From JBEVOS01 sp964564595 (GTDB taxonomy: Bacteria; Pseudomonadota; Alphaproteobacteria; Caulobacterales; Aquidulcibacteraceae): a stretch of DNA of 18,557 nt. The stretch covers positions 1 to 18,557 of the forward strand of contig CAZMCA010000056.1 in the NCBI GenBank assembly GCA_964564595.1, given 5' to 3'. Shown in pieces: positions 13,758-18,557 of this stretch (position 1 is its first letter; each line of letters opens with the position of its first letter). The translations under genes and the position numbers were made by a program. A model generated the notes under the pieces. It made no database searches. It saw only the letters and a list, made by a program, of their open reading frames with translations, and was not told the origin of the DNA.

Positions 13758-15113
13758 TTACCGCTCGAGCGCCAGGGCTTCCCTGAGCGCCGCGCGATGA
13801 TCGGCCCACGCAGGATCGCCCCAAGGCGGATCGCACTCGGCCAAAAAATAATGCATGTGCGGAAACCAGCCGGGCTCATTCGGAGCCCGCGCTTCAACGT
13901 CTTTGACGCCCGCGCCAAACGTCGGCGCCACCGGCCCGCCGACGAGATCGCCGCGCAACAAGCCCTGCATCGGAAAATAGACGTTCGTCCAATGCGTCGC
14001 CGCGAACACGGCTGAGTTATGCGGCGCGCGCGGCGTTGTGGTTGGATCATCCGCTGTCGCAGCGTTGCGCGAATACGAAAACCGCCGCGCGCCATTCGCG
14101 AAGATCTCGAATTGCGGCGGGTTCGCCGCCACCTCGCGCCGCTCCATCAGCTGCGCGAACTCGTCGGGCGAGTCCGCTAGCAGCGTCGATGCATGCGCGA
14201 TCGGGCTGCCAAGCGTCACGAGATCGCTGATCAGCCACAGCGGATGGCCCTCGCTGTCAGTCTCGTTCCGCAACGCATCGAAGAGCGCGGCCTGCGCCTC
14301 CCGCCACCGTTCCAACGTCTCAACGCCATTGAGCGCAAGCGCGGACGTCTCAGCCTGCGCGAGCGCCGTCTGCACCGCGCCCTCGCGATCCATCAGCCGG
14401 TTGCGCCGGCCCCAATAATTCATCGCCAGCTCGTACGCGATGATGCCGCCCAGCGAGTGCCCAACCAGAATGATCCGGTCGTACTTGCCGCTCTTGTGCA
14501 GGGCATCGATGAGCCGCAGCCCCTCCTCGCGGATGCGCTGGCGGCACTCGATGTTCTTCGGCGCGGGCCTCAAATACCGCGCCGCATCCCCAAGCACCGG
14601 CGAAAAAAAAATCTGATCCGCCACCGCGAACGCGATGAAAGCGGCCATGAACGCCACCGCCATCGCGAAGAACGGCAACAGCTGCCCCGAAATGCCGGCA
14701 AACAGGCTCGTCGCGAACGCGAGCACCATGAAGAACGCAACACCACCCGCGAGCAGGCGCAACGCACGCCAAGCCTTGTGCAATTGCGGCGGCACGCTCT
14801 CGCGCTTGCGCAGCATCAGATGCCCAAGCCAGCCGAGCACGTCACTCAGCACGTTGCCGTGCATCAGATGCGCCCAGTAATATTCGAAGAAATCCGTGCG
14901 CTTGCCGTCGGCGTTGAAATTCGTGGAAAGCCGCCGCAGCTCGAAGACGCCGCTCATCTCGTCCGGCTCGGAATAGACCTTCCGCTCGGGCGCACCGGGC
15001 CGCACCGGCGCTTTCAACCACACCAGCTCCACGAACCGCCACAACGTCGACATCGGCCGCTGCTCGCCGATGCCGTGGATGAGAAGAACCGCCTGTTTCT
15101 TGCCCGAGGCCAT
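13758..15113 (-). CDS. Membrane-associated alpha/beta hydrolase
   Basis: A 451-residue serine hydrolase. The first strand and oxyanion region read VLLIHGIGEQRP (9-20). The nucleophile elbow GHSLGG puts the catalytic Ser at 220. Two hydrophobic helices (about 118-140 and 145-168) are inserted before the elbow, probably anchoring the enzyme in the inner membrane with both domains in the cytoplasm. LVTLGSPIAHA (298-308) continues the core fold. The catalytic His is probably in HMHYFLAECD near the C-terminus. The substrate is unknown; a lipid ester is plausible given the anchor. The start ATG at 15113 has GGGGCG upstream. It converges on rpsU with three bases between stops. It is transcribed divergently from the EVE-domain gene. 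Confidence 0.82.
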   Translation of the reverse strand: MASGKKQAVLLIHGIGEQRPMSTLWRFVELVWLKAPVRPGAPERKVYSEPDEMSGVFELRRLSTNFNADGKRTDFFEYYWAHLMHGNVLSDVLGWLGHLMLRKRESVPPQLHKAWRALRLLAGGVAFFMVLAFATSLFAGISGQLLPFFAMAVAFMAAFIAFAVADQIFFSPVLGDAARYLRPAPKNIECRQRIREEGLRLIDALHKSGKYDRIILVGHSLGGIIAYELAMNYWGRRNRLMDREGAVQTALAQAETSALALNGVETLERWREAQAALFDALRNETDSEGHPLWLISDLVTLGSPIAHASTLLADSPDEFAQLMERREVAANPPQFEIFANGARRFSYSRNAATADDPTTTPRAPHNSAVFAATHWTNVYFPMQGLLRGDLVGGPVAPTFGAGVKDVEARAPNEPGWFPHMHYFLAECDPPWGDPAWADHRAALREALALER

Positions 15114-15260
15114 TGCGCCCCGAGAAAAATGGCGCGGGCGTCAGCCGTCAACCGAACATGCCTTCTGCGCGATTAGGTGAGCGCGATTGACGCAGCCGCG
15201 CCCCCTGGCGACGATGCTAAGCCCCTCTCCGGGGCGCGTGGCGATCAGCGCGAGGAGACG

Positions 15261-15680
15261 ATGGCGTACTGGCTCGTGAAATCCGAACCCGATGCGTTCT
15301 CCTGGGATGAGCAGGTCAAGCGCGGCGCCAAAGGCGAGCCGTGGACGGGCGTTCGCAATCACACCGCCAAGCGCAATCTGCAAAGCATGAAGAAGGGCGA
15401 GCTCGCGTTCTTCTATCACTCGAACGAAGGCAAAGAGATCGTCGGCATCGTCGAGATCATCAAGGAAGCTTACAAGGACCCGACCGACGAGAAGGGCGTG
15501 TTCTACTGCGTCGACACCAAAGCGGTGAAGCCGCTGCCAAAACCGGTGACGCTCGAAACCATCAAGACCGATCCGAAACTTGCTGAAATGGCGCTCGTGA
15601 AATTCTCGCGCCTCTCCGTGCAGCCGGTGACGGCGGCCGAATGGAAGTACATCTGCAAACTCGGCGGATTGAAGATCTAG
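15261..15680 (+). CDS. EVE-domain protein (THYN1-like)
   Basis: A 139-residue single-domain EVE protein. EVE domains belong to the PUA-like superfamily and bind modified bases, in several cases modified cytosine in DNA. Family marks are YWLVKSEPDAFSW (3-15), WTGVRNHTAKRNLQSMKKGE (28-47), AFFYHSN (49-55) and the final AEWKYICKLGG. The conserved Trp, Ser and His residues that line the base pocket are present. The start at 15261 is supported by GAGGAG (15252-15257) and by the family N-terminus; the frame is open to a GTG at 15177, which would add 28 unrelated residues. In the 147-base gap upstream only TTGACG (15187-15192) resembles a promoter element. The gene is common in alphaproteobacterial chromosomes, so its nearness to the TIR operon may be chance. 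Confidence 0.93.
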   Translation: MAYWLVKSEPDAFSWDEQVKRGAKGEPWTGVRNHTAKRNLQSMKKGELAFFYHSNEGKEIVGIVEIIKEAYKDPTDEKGVFYCVDTKAVKPLPKPVTLETIKTDPKLAEMALVKFSRLSVQPVTAAEWKYICKLGGLKI

Positions 15681-15690
15681 CAACGGACCG

Positions 15691-15703
15691 CGGCTTCCAG
15701 CCG
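15691..15703. terminator. Small hairpin between EVE and DUF1801 genes
   Basis: CGGCT-TCC-AGCCG is a 5-bp stem in the 31-base space between two convergent stops. It could be a weak bidirectional terminator; TTGAAAT follows on the plus strand but there is no true T-run. Confidence 0.25.
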
Positions 15704-15711
15704 GATTGAAA

Positions 15712-16134
15712 TCAGCTCGAATACTTCGTCCGCATATGCGCATCGCTGTTCGCGATCAGCTGGCGCAACACCGCCTCATCCACGCTGTCCAGCCGCCCGA
15801 TGTAGAGGCACGACTTCCCAGTCTTGTGCTTGCCGAGCTTTGCCAGCAGCGCCGCTTCTTCCTTGAGGCCCGACAGCACGTAGAGCACCATATTCGTCGC
15901 GCGTGGCGAAAACCCAATCCGGCACGCCGTGCCGCTATGGCCGCTCTCGTACTTATACGTGTAGCTCCCAAAGCCGATGATCGAAGGCCCCCACATGGTG
16001 GGCTTTTCGCCCGTTACGTCCCGCATGATCTTCACGAGCTTCTTGGCGTCCGCGCGCCGCCCTTCGTGCGGTACGGCCTCGATAAAGTCCGCGACGCTCA
16101 CTTTCGTCGGCTTGGTCTTCGCTTCGTAGGCCAC
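15712..16134 (-). CDS. DUF1801 (YdhG/YjbR-like fold) protein
   Basis: A 140-residue DUF1801 protein. Members have a compact alpha/beta fold; function is not established, and a few relatives are described as iron chaperones. The marks are MWGPSIIGFGSYTYKYESGH (47-66), GFSPRATNMVLYVL (74-87) and TGKSCLYIGRLDSVD (105-119). The start is GTG (16134-16132), with GAGGA about seven bases upstream inside the end of the TIR gene. Only one base separates it from the TIR stop, so translation of the two is probably coupled. It is the last gene of the five-gene run and converges on the EVE gene. Confidence 0.88.
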   Translation of the reverse strand: MAYEAKTKPTKVSVADFIEAVPHEGRRADAKKLVKIMRDVTGEKPTMWGPSIIGFGSYTYKYESGHSGTACRIGFSPRATNMVLYVLSGLKEEAALLAKLGKHKTGKSCLYIGRLDSVDEAVLRQLIANSDAHMRTKYSS

Positions 16135-16135
16135 G

Positions 16136-16876
16136 TCACTTCCTCAACGCATCAAGCGCGCGGCAGAATGCGCCCGGCGCATTGCCCTGGTCGCACGCCA
16201 TGCCGCCCATCGAGAACACGAAGATGATGATCGCGATCAGCGGAAAGATCACCCCGATCGCCCGCGTGATGAAGAGCGACAGCGAAAAAGACGGCCGCTC
16301 ATGCGCCGCCGCGGTTCTGCGGCCGGGGCGAACCGCAGGCGCTTCGTCTTCATCGTCCTCATCCGCATCGCGCCGGCTCTCGCCAACCTGGATGCGCACG
16401 TTCTCCATCGTCACGTTCTGCAGCTTGATGCCCGGCGCTTCAAAATGCGTCGGCGTGGGCGCAACCGGCATGGGCTCTGCGCGCACGATCGATTGCACGA
16501 TCGCGAGAAAATGCCGGAAGCGCGGATCTTCCGCCCCACCGCTCCACGCGGCAAGATCGGCGTATTGCACCTCGCGAAACCCAAGCGGCGGCGACACGAG
16601 ATCGAGCCGCACCGGCGCGAGCACGCGGCGGCGCAACCCCTCGTTCGCCTCCTCCATCACCCATTGGCCCGCTTCGTGATCGACGCTGTCCTGCGTCCAC
16701 ACCGCGACGACGCAGCGCGCGCCATCGAGCTGCTTGGCGATCTCCGCGCGCCACGACATCGAAGGCGCGATCCCCTCGTCCCACCACACATCGAGCCCGG
16801 CCGCGCGCATGTGCTCCACGAGCGGACGCACGCGGTCACGATCGGATTTTTTGTAGGAGACGAAAACGTCCGGCAT
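16136..16876 (-). CDS. TIR-domain protein with C-terminal membrane anchor
   Basis: A 246-residue protein. Residues 2-130 form a TIR domain: DVFVSYKKSDRDRVRPLVEH (3-22), then GLDVWWDEGIAPSMSW (27-42) and ARCVVAVWTQDSV (53-65). WVMEE (72-76) contains a Glu, probably 76, at the position of the catalytic Glu of NAD-cleaving TIR domains such as SARM1. A linker (131-200) follows with an acidic run (DADEDDEDE, 170-178). A single hydrophobic helix (about 204-224) is followed by a 22-residue tail with two cysteines (228, 238). The TIR domain would be cytoplasmic and the tail periplasmic. Bacterial TIR proteins act in NAD depletion or signal making in defence, but also elsewhere. The start has GGGGGA five bases upstream; the gap to the preceding hydrolase gene is 29 bases. 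Confidence 0.88.
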   Translation of the reverse strand: MPDVFVSYKKSDRDRVRPLVEHMRAAGLDVWWDEGIAPSMSWRAEIAKQLDGARCVVAVWTQDSVDHEAGQWVMEEANEGLRRRVLAPVRLDLVSPPLGFREVQYADLAAWSGGAEDPRFRHFLAIVQSIVRAEPMPVAPTPTHFEAPGIKLQNVTMENVRIQVGESRRDADEDDEDEAPAVRPGRRTAAAHERPSFSLSLFITRAIGVIFPLIAIIIFVFSMGGMACDQGNAPGAFCRALDALRK

Positions 16877-16905
16877 GACTTCCCCCGCTGCCGGCGGAAC
16901 TTAAG

Positions 16906-17712
16906 CTAGCGCGCTTCACCGAGGAACGTGAAGATATCGTCATAGAGCCCACGCTCAGGCAGATCACCGTGATGGCCGCCTGCGTAGCGGTGGAAGCTCT
17001 TGGGCTCGTTCGCCAGCGCGAACATCCGTTCGCCCATCGCGAACGGGATGGTCTCGTCGTTGTCGCCATGTGCGACGAACACTGGGTAGCGCACGCTGCC
17101 GATGTAGTCGCGCGACAAGAACGTATCGCGCATCAGAAAGCCCATCGGCACAAAGCGCGGCGCGTTCTCAGCTGCAATATCCAAGACACCCGTCATCGGC
17201 GCCTCAAGCACAAGCGCCCGCGCCTCCCGCTCCGCCGCAAGCTGCACCGCGACCGCCGATCCAAGCGAGAAGCCGTGAATGACGATATCGCCCGGCGCCA
17301 CGCCCTCCGCGATCAGCGTTGCGTACGCCGCGCGCGCATCCTCGCGAAACCCGCGCTCACTTGGATGGCCCGTCGAGCCCGCATAGCCGCGATAGGACGG
17401 CATGAGCAAACCCGCGCCCCGCGCGGCGAGCGCAGCGATGCGCGGGCTATCGTTGTGCGGGGAATGGCCGTTGCCGTCGAAGAAGAGAAACGTCGGCTGC
17501 CCGGGCTGCGCGTCCATGCGCCAAGCGCGCAGTGTCTCACCATCCGCCGTCTCAATCGCAATCTCGCGCACGCCCGGCGCAGTCACCGCAGGCCGCTCAG
17601 CCGTTGGATGGAAGGTCGCATCGTAGGCGACGGCGTTGACGGCCGTGCGCGCGCCATACGCGCCAAACGCCAGCAGCCCAATGATCGCGAGGAGCCACGT
17701 CCACTTCGGCAT
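16906..17712 (-). CDS. Membrane-anchored alpha/beta hydrolase (BEM46/YfhR-like)
   Basis: A 268-residue serine hydrolase of the ABHD13/BEM46 type. A single N-terminal hydrophobic helix (about 5-22) anchors it, with the catalytic domain probably periplasmic. Marks are FLFFDGNGHS (76-84), MPSYRGYAGSTGHPSE (104-119), the elbow HGFSLGSAV with Ser149, AHGDNDETIP with the likely acid Asp219, and GGHHGDLP with His247. The triad is complete. The substrate is unknown. The ATG at 17712 has GGGGG five bases upstream; a GTG two codons earlier is less well placed. It begins nine bases after the ParE-like toxin stop, and the toxin stop TAG overlaps this ribosome binding site, so the gene is probably expressed from the toxin-antitoxin promoter. 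Confidence 0.9.
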   Translation of the reverse strand: MPKWTWLLAIIGLLAFGAYGARTAVNAVAYDATFHPTAERPAVTAPGVREIAIETADGETLRAWRMDAQPGQPTFLFFDGNGHSPHNDSPRIAALAARGAGLLMPSYRGYAGSTGHPSERGFREDARAAYATLIAEGVAPGDIVIHGFSLGSAVAVQLAAEREARALVLEAPMTGVLDIAAENAPRFVPMGFLMRDTFLSRDYIGSVRYPVFVAHGDNDETIPFAMGERMFALANEPKSFHRYAGGHHGDLPERGLYDDIFTFLGEAR

Positions 17713-17721
17713 ATGCACCCC

Positions 17722-18015
17722 CTACTTCCGCGCCTGCCAAACACGTGGATCGCGGCTCGCGTGGAAGCACGCAAGCACAAACGCTTCGTCAGCCTCAACA
17801 CGGAAGAGTAAGCTGTACGGGAATCGGCGCAGCCGCGCACGCCGCACATCGGCGACGATCACGGGAAACTCTGAGTGGGCGGAGGCGACGCGTTGAAGCT
17901 GACGGTCCACCTCGCCGGCGAAAGCGGCGCCTAAGCCTACTGAGCGTCGCTCATACCAATCATGCGCCTCGACGATTTCCGCTCGCGCCGCGGGAAGAAC
18001 GCGGATGGCGAGCAC
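17722..18015 (-). CDS. RelE/ParE-family toxin
   Basis: A 97-residue type II toxin of the RelE/ParE superfamily. The fold marks are the N-terminal helix with HDWYERRSVGLGAAFAGEVD (18-37), the strands around RRARLRRFPYSLLFRVE (58-74) and the end VLACFHASRDPRVW (80-93), which is typical of ParE-like proteins. RelE members cut mRNA on ribosomes, ParE members poison gyrase; sequence alone does not decide, though the ParE-like end is suggestive. The start is GTG 18015-18013, six bases after the antitoxin stop and without its own ribosome binding site, so translation depends on the antitoxin reading. No residue appears disrupted. Confidence 0.93.
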   Translation of the reverse strand: MLAIRVLPAARAEIVEAHDWYERRSVGLGAAFAGEVDRQLQRVASAHSEFPVIVADVRRARLRRFPYSLLFRVEADEAFVLACFHASRDPRVWQARK

Positions 18016-18021
18016 GGCGCG

Positions 18022-18231
18022 TTACGCGCGGTTGGCTTGAAGCTCGGACTTCAAGGCGGCCCACGAGACCGCTTCCGCGCGATCATCCGCAAAACTCGCA
18101 AGCCGCCGATCGAGTTCAGCGCGTTGCGCATCGGTCAGCGGCGCCTCGTCATCCGACAGGCTGTCCCACAGCTTGTGGATGAGCGAGAGCCGCTCGGCCG
18201 CCGTCAGGCTTTTTACATCAGCGTCGGACAT
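18022..18231 (-). CDS. TIGR02574-type addiction-module antitoxin
   Basis: A 69-residue antitoxin of the putative addiction module component family (TIGR02574), which regularly precedes RelE/ParE toxins. The family core LTAAERLSLIHKLWDSL (9-25) is followed by LTDAQRAELDRRLASF (32-47) and a short SWAALKSEL end that should wrap the toxin. There is no obvious DNA-binding domain. It is acidic, as usual for such proteins. The ATG at 18231 lies 44 bases after the pntB stop on the same strand and has no ribosome binding site; a -10-like TATGCT positions transcription to start at or near the ATG. The module has the normal antitoxin-first order. Confidence 0.9.
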   Translation of the reverse strand: MSDADVKSLTAAERLSLIHKLWDSLSDDEAPLTDAQRAELDRRLASFADDRAEAVSWAALKSELQANRA

Positions 18232-18237
18232 AATCGC

Positions 18238-18243
18238 AGCATA
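18238..18243 (-). promoter_or_regulatory. Possible -10 element of the toxin-antitoxin operon
   Basis: TATGCT on the minus strand ends six bases before the antitoxin ATG; no good -35 is seen 16-18 bases upstream. If used, the message would be leaderless. Read-through from pntB is the alternative source of transcription. Confidence 0.25.
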
Positions 18244-18275
18244 TCACAGAAGGCCGCCAGCCGGTAGCGACCGCC

Positions 18276-18557
18276 CTAAAGCGCCTTCACGATCTCTTCC
18301 GTCATCTTCTTCGCATCCGCGAACAGCATCATCGTGTTGTCGCGGAAGAAGAGCTCGTTCTCCACGCCCGCGTAGCCCGAGCCCATGCCGCGCTTGATGA
18401 AGAGCACGGTCTTCGCGCGCTCCACTTCCAAAATCGGCATGCCGAAGATCGGGCTTTGCGGATCGGTCTTCGCAGACGGGTTTGTCACGTCGTTGGCGCC
18501 GATCACGTAAGCGACGTCGGCTTGCGCAAACTCGTTGTTGATGTCTTCGAGCTCGAA
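18276..18557 (-). CDS. pntB: NAD(P) transhydrogenase subunit beta PntB, C-terminal part
   Basis: The C-terminal 93 residues of PntB, the membrane subunit whose cytoplasmic domain III binds NADP(H) in the proton-translocating transhydrogenase. The piece runs FELEDINNEFAQADVAYV, then IGANDVTNPSAKTDPQSPI and GMPILEVERAKTVLFIKRGM, ending with the typical NTMMLFADAKKMTEEIVKAL-type tail. The nucleotide-binding segment GANDVTNP and the Lys-Arg of FIKRGM are intact. The 5' part lies outside the right edge, and the frame is open to the last base. pntA and the rest of pntB would be further right. It reads towards the antitoxin gene with a 44-base gap. Confidence 0.95.
   Translation of the reverse strand, partial: FELEDINNEFAQADVAYVIGANDVTNPSAKTDPQSPIFGMPILEVERAKTVLFIKRGMGSGYAGVENELFFRDNTMMLFADAKKMTEEIVKAL

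Noticed and set aside
14193..15176. Plus-strand open frame of 327 codons
   Set aside because: Antisense to the two-helix alpha/beta hydrolase; Arg/His/Gln-rich without motifs.
15261..16134. EVE and DUF1801 genes as part of one defence island with the TIR gene
   Set aside because: The EVE gene is on the opposite strand with its own ribosome binding site and is widespread in chromosomes, so it is kept out of the operon proposal.

Overview
The window is a stretch of ordinary chromosome from a GC-rich alphaproteobacterium, most likely of the Caulobacterales (Caulobacter/Hyphomonas-like). The evidence is the alphaproteobacterial cell-cycle regulator TrcR (DUF1013), a COQ9-family ubiquinone protein next to rpsU, an MVQIFVRDNN-type ribosomal protein S21, two DUF465 proteins, and promoters that partly resemble the Caulobacter housekeeping type. 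There is no IS element, phage gene, CRISPR array, tRNA or rRNA. The taxonomic placement is inference.

Left part (1-5828): a lytic transglycosylase runs off the left edge on the minus strand. A plus-strand operon follows, with a cytochrome P450, a CapA-type metallophosphatase overlapping it by one base, and a ten-helix DMT-like membrane protein. It sits behind a promoter whose -35 region lies in a perfect 14-bp LacI-type palindrome. Converging on it is a minus-strand pair: a YaiI/YqxD-family protein and the ribosome-rescue hydrolase ArfB, with overlapping stop and start.

Middle part (5829-13754): trcR has a structured leader. Two divergent small DUF465 genes follow, one of only 58 codons. Next are an LpxR-family outer-membrane lipid A deacylase, a soluble GGDEF diguanylate cyclase, and the purE-purK-GFA operon behind a perfect DnaA box. 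Then come an MBL-fold alkyl-sulfatase-like enzyme with a possibly leaderless promoter, COQ9 and rpsU. The rpsU reading frame appears to start at an AUC codon.

Right part (13755-18557): a two-helix alpha/beta hydrolase, an EVE-domain protein, and a tight minus-strand run of five genes. In transcription order these are a TIGR02574-type antitoxin, a RelE/ParE toxin, a membrane-anchored alpha/beta hydrolase, a TIR-domain protein with a C-terminal membrane anchor, and a DUF1801 protein. The gaps are 6, 9, 29 and 1 bases. The run lies 44 bases behind the pntB C-terminus, which leaves the window at the right edge. It is the best candidate here for an undescribed system, but function is inferred only from domains and spacing.

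Four of the six convergent gene pairs overlap or abut within three bases, leaving no room for intrinsic terminators.
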